64,000 nucleotides of DNA, taken from NCBI GenBank assembly GCA_930367215.1, contig OV884056.1:232119127-232183126 (forward strand), read 5' to 3'. Origin of the DNA: Pollenia angustigena (lineage: Eukaryota > Arthropoda > Insecta > Diptera > Polleniidae). A program made the translations under genes and the position numbers. The notes beneath the pieces are model-generated. The model was not told where the DNA came from, did not search any database, and saw only the letters and a program-made list of their open reading frames with translations. Positions 1-10,299 of the stretch are shown one piece after another (positions within the stretch are counted from its first letter, which is position 1; each line of letters opens with the position of its first letter).

Positions 1-233
1 GAAACATTTAAGATTATAATGTAATGTCTTAAAAATATAAATTTGTAAATAAACAGTACCAAACTTGAATATTATTGATTTTTTTGTTTATAATAATTTA
101 TCAGGAAATGCCCTTGCTCCCGGGGCGAACAGTGTCATGATAGTTCAAATCTTATAAAAAATATAAACTTAAAACTAATACTTAAAAAATAAAAAAAACT
201 TCAAAATAAAAAGAATACCTATAAAATATACAA

Positions 234-2303
234 TTAACCTCTATGAGAGCCGGGAAAGGATTGATTAAAAAAATCCGGTAAAGAATTAGCCATACTATAA
301 ACAATAGTTTCATTTTGTAACCCAAAAGGAGACAAATATGGAGTGTTAGTCCAGCTGTAACCAATTTGAGAGTTAATTATTTCTCTAGCAAAAATGTTCT
401 CATGAAGCTGTAATCTTTTAATATAATTATTAATAATGTCAATCACATAAAAGCTCAAAGGAACTACCTTTGAGTCCTTATAAATTACATTATTTGAAAA
501 TCTCTTAAATCTAGAAAGAAAGTTCTTGCCAATACAAGATCGTAATACCTTTCTTTCAAAAATTTCAAATTTATTCATTACCGTAGGAGAAATAGAAAAC
601 CAAATTGGAAATGCGTATAGCAACACAGGTCTTAAGCAAGTCTTATAAATTAATAATTTCGTTCTAATTGGAAGTGATTTGTGTGATAAAATCCTACCAA
701 AACATCCTTTAACTTTATAAACTTTATTTAGTACAAATTTGGCATGCTCATTAAATTTAAATAATTTATTGAAATATATACCAAGATATTTAAATTTATC
801 TCTAAAAGGTATTTCAATACCATCTAAAAATAATTTAAGTCTTTTACTTTCAGGGACAACATAGTATGCACATTTTCCAGATGCATTTCTTAAACAAATT
901 GCTTCACTTTTAGAAGCATTTATTTTTATGCCCCAAAAATCATAAAAATCTTTTACTTTATTCAAATGTCTAGACACTATTTTCAATGCTTCTAAAGGAG
1001 ATTCATGATGGGCATAGAGAAGTGAATCATCTGCGTACAGAATGCCAATTGAATTCAAAAAATGGTGAGGGAAATCGTAAATGAAGATATTGTATAAATG
1101 CGGTGCCAAAATCGAGCCTTGGGGAACTCCACAAGATATTTGATAAAAATCAGAAAGAGAATCATTCCATTGTGTACAGAAGCTTCTGTTATCGAAAAAA
1201 CTTCTGAAAAGTTTAATTATGTGGAGATCAAAACCTATCATTTTCATTTTGAAAATAATTCCTTTATGATATGCTCTATCAAATGCTTTTTCTACGTCAA
1301 GGGAAATCGCCACTGTACAGCATCGTTGCCTCAAGTTGCATAAAACATCATTTTGGAACTTTGAAAGAGCATCCACAGTAGAATGGCATTTTTTAAAACC
1401 GAATTGCAAATTTGATAAATAATTTTCATCTAAACCAATATCCATCTTCTTTCTAACAACTTTCTCAAATAATTTGCCTAAATTTGACAGCAAAGAAATA
1501 GGTCGTAGATTATTAATGTCATTACAATTGGCCCTCTTCTTGATGGGAACTATTTTCGAAATTTTCCAACTATCAGGAAAATAAGCATTATTCAAACAGT
1601 TGTTAAAGATTATAACTAAAAACTCAAAAGCTTTAATAGGAAATTTTCTAATTATAAAGTTTGAAATATTATCAATCCCTGCCGATTTTTTATTATTTAG
1701 TTCACAAGAATGGCAAATAATATTATCTAAATTGGTGAACCTATCACAATTTTGAAAATTCAGAGCCGAAAAACTATTATCAAAATTGAATAAAACATTC
1801 TGGTCCAATGAGGTTAAAAAATCATCAATAACTGAAGTATCCCTATCCAATAAATTTTCCCTATATACTCCCGAAAAATGATTTCCCAATGTATCCAACT
1901 TAATATTATCATCAATAATTAACCCATTAACAGTTAAGTCTCCAAGAGAAGTCCTACGTTTATACCCCAACATATTAAAAATCTGTTTATGTGCAAGTGG
2001 ACCAGGTTTGATATTTTCCAATCTTTCAGAAAAATTTTGAATATGTTCCTTGCTAACTCTCTCCTTAATAATAGTATTTAAAAGTTGAATCTGCTTAGAA
2101 ATTAGTCTGTATTGGGAATTATGCCGGTCTAATGTTCTTCCATAAATTTTTCTTAACTCTTTCTGCCAAAGGTATTTTATTCTGAATAATTTCCTAACAA
2201 AATCAGAAGTCTTAAACTTTTTTGTATTTAATTCAATTTTTTCAGAATGATTATCAACACATTCACTAACAGCCGAAGAAAATGAATTAATATAAAAATC
2301 AAT
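234..2303 (-). pseudogene. LINE A ORF2, reverse transcriptase part
   Basis: A long open segment, about 595 residues from a TTG codon at 2021 and open further upstream to about 2303, in a different frame from the endonuclease. Numbering from 2021, fingers/palm motifs are SAGIDNIS (about 113-120), RPISLLSNLGKLFEK (173-187), SLDVEKAFDRA (240-250, first catalytic Asp), GVPQGSILAP (298-307) and ILYADDSLLY (327-336, catalytic YADD). A thumb/C-terminal region follows to a stop just before 234. There is no RNase H domain. The TTG is not a real start, since this is the continuation of ORF2 after a frameshift near 2305. Confidence 0.93.
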
Positions 2304-2399
2304 TTAATTTTTTATCAAATTTCTTGCATACGGAGGAAAATTTTATAATATCTTTAAAGTCAAATCATTTTTACAAACATCCCAATTAGTATTTTTAAA

Positions 2400-3145
2400 A
2401 GATATATATATGATTTTGGATGATTCAAAATAAAATCGAACTCAGATAAATTTAAATTTAAAATCAGCGGAAAGTGGTCAGAAAAAGTAGGTAGACTTTC
2501 AACATTATAATTTGGATCGATAAGATCAACAACGTTGGAACTTAAAAGAAAATGATCTAAGAAGGAACACCCATTTGGAAATGAAGGAACACTGCTACAT
2601 AATCTTACAAATGAATGGGAATGGATATTTAGCCAATTAGAAAATGTGTTACCATTTAAGTTGTTTATATTATCTCCCCAAGAAATATTTTTCGAATTAA
2701 AATCACCACCAATTATTAAAGCGTCAAAATTTCTGGAAAAATATGCAAAATTTGATTAACCATTTTCAAATTGTGACGGGATTAAGTTACAGGGAATGTA
2801 GATAGACCCAAGCAAAATTTTTTTAATTTCATTGTTTACCGAAATATGAATTTTAATAAAAATACTTGGGAATGATATACCAGGAATAATAACCTTGGAG
2901 AAGGAATAATTTCTTTTAATAGCAATTCCTACACCCTGCGTTGTAAAGTCCCTAATAAAGTTGTAATTATCCAAATAAACTTTGTGGTTTGATTTCAAAT
3001 GTGTTTCCTGAATGAAGGCAAAATCAATATTATTGCAATTTAGTAAATTTGACAAATCAATTCTTCTACTTCTTTCCACGAGTGATCTTACATTAAAAGT
3101 ACACATTCTTAACATTTTACAAACCATATGTTGATAATACTTCAC
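2400..3145 (-). pseudogene. LINE A ORF2, endonuclease part (broken)
   Basis: Start of ORF2, encoding an apurinic/apyrimidinic-type endonuclease that would nick target DNA for target-primed reverse transcription. Visible motifs in order are TFNVRSL near the N-terminus, QETHL (metal-binding Glu), GVGIAI, GGDFN, and SDHFPL (catalytic Asp-His pair). A TAA at 2756-2758 interrupts the frame, but the same frame continues on the far side directly into GGDFN and SDHFPL, so this is a single nonsense change and not a deletion. Frame is lost further downstream, around 2305, before the reverse transcriptase. Confidence 0.88.
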
Positions 3146-4652
3146 GTAATAGACTCTTACATTCGTATATGGCTTGATCTTTTGACATTAATTTGAAATT
3201 CTTCATAAAGTTCATTATTCTAATTTCTAATGTGTCTGGTTCACATAAGATCTTGGCTATATTCAAAAATTCATTTACAAAGTTAGGTTTATTAGAAGAA
3301 TCATTATTAAAATGGCTTGCAAAAGATCGATTGGGGTCAATAAAATTTGACTTAATAGCAAAGGAAACATTATTAGAAATCTGAGCTTTCCTTTCTTTAT
3401 TTTTATCTGATAATTTCTTCTTCAGATCCAAATATTTTTTGAAAGAAGGGCAACCACGCCAACTAGCTGGATGACCAAATGTTTGGCAGTTGAAACAAAA
3501 GGGAGAACTGTTAGCATTCTGACTGAACTCACAGTTTCCAGGATCATGGGATGAAGAGCACTTAACACATGCATAAGAGCGATTGCAATTCTTAGACATG
3601 TGGCCAAAATTTTGACAACGATAGCATTGAACAACTTCTTGGTTCTTTTTCGGTTTTTCCCAAGAAACAACCTGATTTAAAATAAAACGGATGCCAGTCA
3701 AATCGCTTAAACGTTTACCTTCCTTTAAAGTTATCAAAAATAAACCAGTTTCTAGATTGTTTTTTTTTGAAAAAGTTGTTTTAAATTTTGAAACTGATTG
3801 AACTACACCAGGTACTAAATAATTTAAATCAGACTCAATATCAGATAAGTTCGAATCATAATACAGACCACGTAACACTAAAGACTGTCGTCTCAACTCA
3901 GAGGGAGTAAAGGAATATGATTCAATATTTTTTTCTCTAAGAAGTTGCATCATTTCCGTATGCGCAGCAACATCTTTTAAATAAAGCTTACTTTTAAAAT
4001 TACTCCTGTTCACAATTTTAAAATCAAGGCCTTTTACTTTCAACTGTTCAACTAAAGATTTAATGTTAACTCCATAGAGAAAAATAGGTGGACAAACTTG
4101 AATAGTATTTTTTGACTTTTTTGCTATCGGATTATTTTTTACATTATTATTTACGTTTGGCTCAACAGTTAAATCTTCTAAAAAAGCAAATCTATTCTGA
4201 CTACAACTAGGAGTATCAACGGAACGCAAATTTGCTAAATCTATTTTAACCGCACCATTAGAATTTCTTTTAAATTTTTTATTCTTAACTATTTCAAAAT
4301 CAATATCATCACCTGAAGATTTTGCGACATCATCAATGTATTTGGATTGTTGATTAATCTGATCCAAGGAAGAATTTTGAACATCCATATCGTTTGACTC
4401 AGTAAGTTCAACATTACTGAGATTGTTACTTTCAGACGATGTGCCGGAACCATTTAGAGGGTACTGAAGAAGTTGAGAATTGGGAATAGAATTGACATTA
4501 TCAGAGACTGATCCACATCCAATAGAACAATTGATTTCATAAGCATTTTTGGAAACATTTACTTTGGCCGCATTTTTGATAATTGAAGAATTCATAAGCT
4601 TATCTGGTGGTTTTTTAATTTGATTACAGAGGGGTATAAGCGGTTTATCCAT
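3117..4652 (-). CDS. LINE A ORF1, Gag-like zinc-knuckle protein
   Basis: An open frame of 511 residues starting at an ATG near the 5' end of the element. In this family ORF1 binds element RNA and forms the ribonucleoprotein particle. The first ~190 residues are low-complexity, rich in Asn and Ser. A central domain (about 190-300) is followed by three zinc knuckles at residues 343-401: CYRCQNFGHMSKNC (CX2CX4HX4C), CVKCSSSHDPGNC (CX2CX3HX4C) and CFNCQTFGHPASWRGC. This three-knuckle block after a PRE_C2HC-like region is typical of Jockey and I-group ORF1 proteins. The C-terminal ~100 residues are helical-looking and unassigned. Its integrity, beside a broken ORF2, suggests moderate age. Confidence 0.9.
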   Translation of the reverse strand: MDKPLIPLCNQIKKPPDKLMNSSIIKNAAKVNVSKNAYEINCSIGCGSVSDNVNSIPNSQLLQYPLNGSGTSSESNNLSNVELTESNDMDVQNSSLDQINQQSKYIDDVAKSSGDDIDFEIVKNKKFKRNSNGAVKIDLANLRSVDTPSCSQNRFAFLEDLTVEPNVNNNVKNNPIAKKSKNTIQVCPPIFLYGVNIKSLVEQLKVKGLDFKIVNRSNFKSKLYLKDVAAHTEMMQLLREKNIESYSFTPSELRRQSLVLRGLYYDSNLSDIESDLNYLVPGVVQSVSKFKTTFSKKNNLETGLFLITLKEGKRLSDLTGIRFILNQVVSWEKPKKNQEVVQCYRCQNFGHMSKNCNRSYACVKCSSSHDPGNCEFSQNANSSPFCFNCQTFGHPASWRGCPSFKKYLDLKKKLSDKNKERKAQISNNVSFAIKSNFIDPNRSFASHFNNDSSNKPNFVNEFLNIAKILCEPDTLEIRIMNFMKNFKLMSKDQAIYECKSLLREVLSTYGL

Positions 4653-4660
4653 TTAAGTAA

Positions 4661-5164
4661 TCAAACATAAACTTTTCTTTTTTGCTTGTGAAAATTTTTA
4701 TTTTTTTTTTATGTATTTGAAAAATATTTATATATTTTATATTTTTAATTGAAGAAAATACGTCTGCCTTCTATGAAAATATATTTCGATTCGAACCCAC
4801 TATTGATAACAGTTTGACATAAAACATAAGAAAAGAAAAATCGTTATAAAATCAAGCCAAAAAATCCGTTTTATCCGAATATCTCCAATTTAAGCATATT
4901 TTTTGTAACTCAGCTTAAGTTTGATTTTTTTGCAATCCATAAATATATTTTTGGTGAATTCTTTAAAAGTTTGAATTTCCGAGGTTTCCAATTTTAGAGG
5001 TCCGCAAGTCACTCTCCCGACCCTCCATGGACCCGTGTTCATTCACTTCAACTTAAAAGCAACCCGACCATGACAGTTTAAAATTTCATTCAAATATGTT
5101 CAGCCGTTCATAAGAAGCTAAATAATTTTTCAAAACAAAACGTTCGCAAAACATTGTGTTATAT
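4661..5164. other. Unassigned AT-rich stretch
   Basis: No gene seen. A short segment around 4795-4835 resembles 5495-5540 (both contain TTGATAACRGTTTG), so this may be a diverged inner part of the Transib-type element that ends at 5754. Confidence 0.3.
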
Positions 5165-5754
5165 TTCAGTCATATGAGTAGCTTAAATAAAAATAGCAAA
5201 AAAAAAAAAAATTTTGCGAGTAATTTCATTAAAATGAAAAAAGTGTTCAACAGACAGTTCCAAACAGTTGCACAAGTATATATGGGGTTAAAAAGGACAC
5301 TTTCAGCTTTCTGATGGTACTAAAATCTCTTTAACCCCTTTTTACCCTAACAAGTTCTACTCCTCTAAAATTCGGATTTAACTAAAATATAGAACCTGGG
5401 GAAACATTTAATAACACATCAGGTATGAATGCTACAGTGATGTAATGAACCATTTCTTAAAGAATACAATCCCACTAACATAACTAAAAAAATTTCGACC
5501 AATTATTGATAACGGTTTGCGAGAAATCATAATTTAGTTCTGATCAAATTTTCAAAAATTAATTTTTTTCTAAAACAACACAAAATATTTTTTTCCAGCA
5601 GCATGCCACAGCTACAATTACCAATATTTTAATCTAGTTTTTTGGATACCTTAGTTCTAATATGTTTGCTATTGAATGGCATTAACATTTTTGAAATCGG
5701 AGATGACAAAAAATTGGACTTTTGGCCGATGAAATTCAATTTTCAGCCACAGTG
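5165..5754 (-). mobile_element. Transib-type element, terminal fragment
   Basis: About 590 bp that match, in inverted orientation, the left part of the element at 9713-10299. Read from 5754 leftwards it starts CACTGTGGCTGAAAATTG, then CATCGGCCAAAA about 20 bases in, and runs on with high similarity until about 5165. The flank after the terminus is CGGCA, a GC-rich 5-mer of the kind Transib elements target. The other terminus is not visible, so this is a truncated or diverged copy. No coding sequence remains. Confidence 0.7.
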
Positions 5755-5814
5755 CGGCACTAACATAATTATTCTAAGTAATTAATTATTTCTAATTTTT
5801 GCTATTGGACAGAG

Positions 5815-5821
5815 CACTGTG
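5815..5821. repeat. Isolated CACTGTG heptamer followed by CGGCG
   Basis: A CACTGTG heptamer directly followed by CGGCG lies 61 bp from the CACAGTG-CGGCA end of the Transib fragment and in the same direction. It may be a relic terminus of a second insertion at a nearby site. No TIR sequence beyond the heptamer is recognisable. Confidence 0.3.
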
Positions 5822-7328
5822 CGGCGTTGGTTTCTCGCCAAATTAATCAACATACTATGTTTCCTTCATATTAACATAAAAAAATAATGGTCCAATTTCG
5901 TCCATTAGGCAAACACTAGTCTTACATATATATAAAAAAAAAATGAATATATTATCTCGAAATGAGTCAGTTATTTCATTAAAATTTTTTCTATTGTTCT
6001 TTTTTTCCTTTTGTATTTATTTAAGCGTTTTGCTAAAACGGAAAAACAAAATTTTAGTTTTGTTGCATGTTTTTATTTTTATGTTAGATCTACGATCAAA
6101 AATTTCAACATGTTGTGATGAAATATAAACTGATGTTATAAGTCACTTCAGTTAAGTTTGTTAAATATGGCCTCTTTACAATTTTTAATACATATCTTAA
6201 AAGAACCAACATTTAAAAATCGGTCCCACAGAAACGAAAATGGTCTGGAAGGTTAAAAGAAACGAAAACGGCTGTGTTTTGTATGTAAATAGTTATTTAA
6301 ATGTATAAGTTCAATTTATCTAAAAAATATTTACAGAAAAACACACAACGTTATGTAAACATATTTTAAAGTCAATAATATTTTTAGTTTTATACAATAC
6401 TTTCACGTGTAATATTTCTGTAAATATTTGTTTTTTTTTTTTTTTTTTTTGATATGCATGTTTTTATAACCTTCGCCATAGTGGTAAATACAGTATGCTA
6501 AGATTGTCATTATGTGTGAAACTTTTTAAATAATCATAAAGTATATATGTACATTCTTTTTCGTTGATTCTAAATAGATTTAGCCATGTCCGGCTGTTGA
6601 AATCTCGTTCATATCCGAACGACTTAATACAATAGAACAAATTTGCTGTCAAATTTTTTACAGTTGAAATCCAGTACAATCGGTTCAGAAGGAAAACAAA
6701 CTTCCTAGAAAAATTGATTGGCTTTTTTTAAAATACTCTATTCCATTGCGCTCTCTAAATTTAATACTAGATAAATTAAATCAGCTGACTCCCAACTTTT
6801 ACATGTATTTTGAGTGGCGTTGCCAGCTGAAAACAATGTTTTTTGTCGGTGCATTGAGAAACCCAAAATCGTTAACGGACCGTTTATCGGTCCAATAAAT
6901 TTATGTTGACATTAAGTAACAGACAGTTTGTCGATACATTGAGAAAATTGCCATTAGTATCTTCTCATATCGTGATCCTTGTTATTCACTTGTGTTTTGG
7001 CTGAGCTCGACTTAGCGCGAGCGGAGCTACGGATATGCTGGTGTAAAAATTACCATTCCTCATCATTTACGTATTTTTGCCTTTTAAAATATTTTACCAC
7101 CACGTCTGCGTAGTAGTAGTAGTTAGTAGAACCACTCGCCCTTTTTTTTGTAAGTAAAAATATTTTATATGATACAAGCTTAACTCAGTGCGCTTTGTTA
7201 CCCTACCTAAAATAATATAAGTAGATTTTATTAAATACAGGTCTCCTGCATTGTTTAGGAAGCTGTTTGCCCCAATTTTAAATACTCTTGCTGTTACCAT
7301 TCTTCAGTTATTCAGAAATCTATAATCT
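5822..7328. other. No gene; AT-rich with poly-T and a short direct repeat
   Basis: Nothing coding that I can support. It holds a 20-base T run at 6431-6450, and a direct repeat (TTTGTCGGTGCATTGAGAAA near 6842 and a close copy near 6929) that may be part of an old MITE. Confidence 0.4.
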
Positions 7329-7420
7329 CTTTGTATAGGAGGTGCCATACCCACTTCTCCAATCCCGCCCATTTTTGTAGAGGCTTTGTTTATTGATAAC
7401 CCAGCTGTTGTTATGAACAC
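7329..7420. repeat. Short dispersed repeat, copy 1
   Basis: About 90 bp beginning CTTTGTATAGGAGGTGCC and ending TATTGATAACCCAGC. Related copies occur at 22232-22305 and 22345-22440. Its GGAGGTGCC...CCCGCCCA core resembles the GGGCGTGGC-type dispersed sequences common in fly genomes (from memory). Confidence 0.5.
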
Positions 7421-7829
7421 CACGAGTGCTTTGGCTATTTTCAAATTCATTAAAACAAATTGAAAATATTTGATTATCCTCATTAAAATAAGGATATAAC
7501 CTGCATGGATGGAAGGGACGAGGGAGCCTTTAACATGCTAGCTTATCAATCGGGCTGGGGGGATTCGTGCCCGCTCCCTCTCATGTGTAATCGGGTATTA
7601 CAGTAATAATTTTTGGACTCCCTAAAAACTTTATATTGAAACTAAAACTGCCTATGTATATAAATCAAAATTAGCCCTGCAGATAATTATATATGAAAAT
7701 GTGATGAGTTTATCTTCTGGTTTCAAATAGTTTGACTGCTCTATGGTTGATTCGAAGCAGTACTGGCTCTATACCCTCCCTATACCAATGTTCTAACTTT
7801 GCCAATATCCGTTAGAACCCAAAATTAAA
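7421..7829. other. No gene seen; flank of LTR element
   Basis: Intergenic sequence with no recognisable ORF or repeat. It ends in the target site of the LTR element. Confidence 0.4.
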
Positions 7830-7833
7830 ATAT

Positions 7834-8246
7834 TGTTACGTTTTTCCTTTAATAAACGCGTTTGAGTTCTTTTAACTGCAAATCCGAATAAAAACACACA
7901 CTTATTCAACTTAACAAACTTTATTGAAATCAATTATTTTGTTCACAATTGTTAGTTACGAACAGAACCGTTTTTCGAAACAGACTAAACTTATTATACA
8001 TGAGTCACCCCTTTTTATATTTCATAATTATTTCTAGATTTTTCCTGAACCTTCCCGTAAAAACTATTTATTATGTTCTATAACCATTTCTAGAAATGAC
8101 TGGGAAATTTATATAGGAATTATTTTAAAATAACAGTTGTGTTGAAAATTATACATGACAATTTTAAGTAACATAAAACTATAACTTACAAGATAACTTA
8201 TAACTAAAACTATAAATAATTCTTGGATAATTTAGCTTTCGTAACA
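7834..8246 (-). repeat. 3' LTR
   Basis: 413 bp, plus-strand ends TGTTACGTTTTT...TTTCGTAACA. Almost identical to the 5' LTR. Flanked outside by ATAT. Confidence 0.97.
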
Positions 8247-8259
8247 CTGCCCTCCACTT
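8247..8259 (-). other. Polypurine tract of LTR element
   Basis: On the minus strand AAGTGGAGGGCAG lies directly against the 3' LTR, the expected place for plus-strand priming. Confidence 0.85.
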
Positions 8260-9745
8260 AAGCCTGTTCGTCCCGAATAGGCTCAAATTCTCCTTTTCCA
8301 TGATGGGCTAGTCGTTCTAGATGTACCACTTTCATTTTTGATCTTGGGCTCTTATGTTTCTGGATCCGATACACCACGTAATTCAATTTCTTTATTACTT
8401 TATATGGGCCATCCCAATGAGTCTGCAGCTTTGGAGATAGTCCTTTCTTCCGTTGCGGATTAAAAAGTAAAACCAACTGGCCTTCTTTGTAGCCTTCCGA
8501 ATTTGCCACTCCATTGTTTCTGACTTTCATCTGGTCATTTGTTGAATTAACACGCCTTCGTGTTAACTCGTTTTTCTGCTCTTGGGTAGAGTCATTATTA
8601 TTCGCTGGTGCGGATAGTTCACCAAGGTTGTACTGCTGGACCGTATTTCTACTTTCTCCAATAAGACCACCATCTGCAACGCACCGTGGGCATTTAATTA
8701 TGCAATCAATCACGGCTTGCTTGCAACCGACCCAATAGTAGCTTGCTTTTAACTTCTTTATGGTTTTTGTAACGCTAAGATGCCCACCACCAGTACCTTC
8801 GTGGAATTTCCTCACAACTTCACATACTTTAGAAGGCGGTACTACAATAAGGTTTTTAACCGTTTTGCCATCAGTACTTTCCCATGTACGGTATAGGCAA
8901 CCATTCACCATCCGCAGACTACTCCACTGCGCCCAATACGCTTTCATGAGTGGGCCCTCCAGTCTAATTTCTTCATGAGTCGGTCTTTCACCTTCTTTCT
9001 TAGCCTTCATAATTTGCGCTAATATGGGGTCACTTTTCTGCGCCGTTGACCAGTCTTCGCTGGGTTCCACATGTAATAAGCGAATCTCATTTATGCGTTT
9101 CTTGTTTTTAGACTCTGTACAGTGCTTGCTTTTATGTTTGCTGGGCCGTCTTAAAAATGTGCTCGCTTTCCCACGTTTTTCATCGTCTCTTTGGGATGAC
9201 AATTTCTTATGATCACTAGTGACTAGCTGTCTTACAAGAGCTTCACTTCCATTCCCAACGTTAAGGGGTATTCCTAGACCATACCAATTCATAATCTGTC
9301 GTCCTATATCTAGACTTATGCCTTGACGAATCATAAATTCTGCTCCAATTATGACCTCGTCCATAATTTCAGCCAAAATAAACTCACCAAAAACTATCAT
9401 ATCGGCCATTCTTATTTCCACTCTTGCGTTGCCATAGACAATGACAGGCTCTCCCGTAGCTGTTCGCAAGTTTACACCACTTAGCGGCTCGACAGCTCCC
9501 TTTATCAAATCAGCTCTTATAATGGAATGTCCTGCACCAGTGTCGATAGTCAAAATGCGGATTTCACCATTTATGTAACCACAGGTCGTAATATTTCTGT
9601 TACTCGTTTTCACTACTAAATTGATCGTGAGACATTTAGCTTCCTCCGCACTGCTTGCTCTTCTCAGCTTTAGCGGTGGTTCCTGCGATGATTGTTGACT
9701 AGCTCTTCGTTTCACTGTGGCTAAAAATTGAATTCCATCGGCCAA
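8258..9745 (-). CDS. Fused pol remnant: protease, integrase zinc finger, GPY/F domain
   Basis: An open frame of 495 codons. Residues 1-11 (MADGIQFLATV) come from the Transib terminal repeat, which supplies the ATG. Then comes an Arg/Ser-rich Gag-pol linker and an aspartic protease with ILTIDTGAGHSII (catalytic DTG) and the later IIGAEFMIRQG motif. After a basic linker the integrase HHCC zinc finger appears as HEGTGGGH...KCPRC, and the C-terminus has VLLFNPQRK...HWDGPYKV, a GPY/F-type module. Reverse transcriptase, RNase H and the DDE core are missing, yet the frame is open across both deletions. It cannot provide replication functions itself. Whether it is translated is unknown; the deletions may simply be in frame by chance. 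Confidence 0.88.
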   Translation of the reverse strand: MADGIQFLATVKRRASQQSSQEPPLKLRRASSAEEAKCLTINLVVKTSNRNITTCGYINGEIRILTIDTGAGHSIIRADLIKGAVEPLSGVNLRTATGEPVIVYGNARVEIRMADMIVFGEFILAEIMDEVIIGAEFMIRQGISLDIGRQIMNWYGLGIPLNVGNGSEALVRQLVTSDHKKLSSQRDDEKRGKASTFLRRPSKHKSKHCTESKNKKRINEIRLLHVEPSEDWSTAQKSDPILAQIMKAKKEGERPTHEEIRLEGPLMKAYWAQWSSLRMVNGCLYRTWESTDGKTVKNLIVVPPSKVCEVVRKFHEGTGGGHLSVTKTIKKLKASYYWVGCKQAVIDCIIKCPRCVADGGLIGESRNTVQQYNLGELSAPANNNDSTQEQKNELTRRRVNSTNDQMKVRNNGVANSEGYKEGQLVLLFNPQRKKGLSPKLQTHWDGPYKVIKKLNYVVYRIQKHKSPRSKMKVVHLERLAHHGKGEFEPIRDEQA

Positions 9746-9750
9746 AAGTC
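9713..9750 (+). repeat. Transib left terminal inverted repeat
   Basis: Heptamer CACTGTG, then GCTAAAAATTG and, 22 bases after the heptamer, CCAAAAGTC. It resembles the heptamer-spacer-nonamer layout of a recombination signal with a 22-23 base spacer. Confidence 0.7.
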
Positions 9751-10299
9751 CAATTGTTTGTCATCGCCGATTTCAAAAATTTTAATGCCATTCGATAGCA
9801 AACATATTAGATCTAAGGTATCCAAAAAACTAGATCAAAATATTGATAATTGTGGCTGTGGCATGCTGCTGGAAACAAATATTTTATGTTGTTTTAGAAA
9901 AAAATTAATTTTTGTAAATTTGATCAGAACTAAATTATGATTTCTCGCAAACCGTTATCAATAATGGGTCGAAATTTTTTTTGTTATATTAGCGGGATAG
10001 TAGTCTTTAAAAAGTGGTTCATTACATCACTGTATCATTTATACCTAATGTGTTATTAAATGTTTCCCCACGTACTATATTTTAGTTAAATCTGAATTTT
10101 AGAGGAGTAGAACTTATTAGGGTCAAAATGGGTTAAAGAGATTTTAGTACCATCAGAAAGCTGAAAGTGTCCTCTTTAACCCCATATATACTTGTTCAAC
10201 TGTTTGGAATTGTCTGTTAAACACTTTTTTCATTTTAATGAAATTACTCGCAACATTTTTTTTGCTATTTTTATTTAAGCTGCTCATATGACTGAAATA

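Larger units (their letters stand above)
1..4660 (-). mobile_element. LINE A, Jockey-like non-LTR retrotransposon
   Basis: A near full-length LINE read right to left. It has an ORF1 Gag-like protein, then ORF2 with an endonuclease and a reverse transcriptase, then an AT-rich 3' region reaching the window edge. ORF1 and the start of ORF2 overlap by about 29 bp, a normal arrangement for Jockey-clade elements. ORF2 carries an in-frame stop in the endonuclease and at least one frameshift before the reverse transcriptase, so this copy is dead in cis although ORF1 is open. The 3' end is not fixed: I see no clear poly-A (poly-T on the plus strand) before position 1, so the tail may lie outside the window. 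Jockey clade is inferred from the ORF1 layout; the domain calls are direct. Confidence 0.92.

Noticed and set aside
8514..9212. Plus-strand frames opposite the pol remnant
   Set aside because: Antisense shadows of the 495-codon minus-strand frame.
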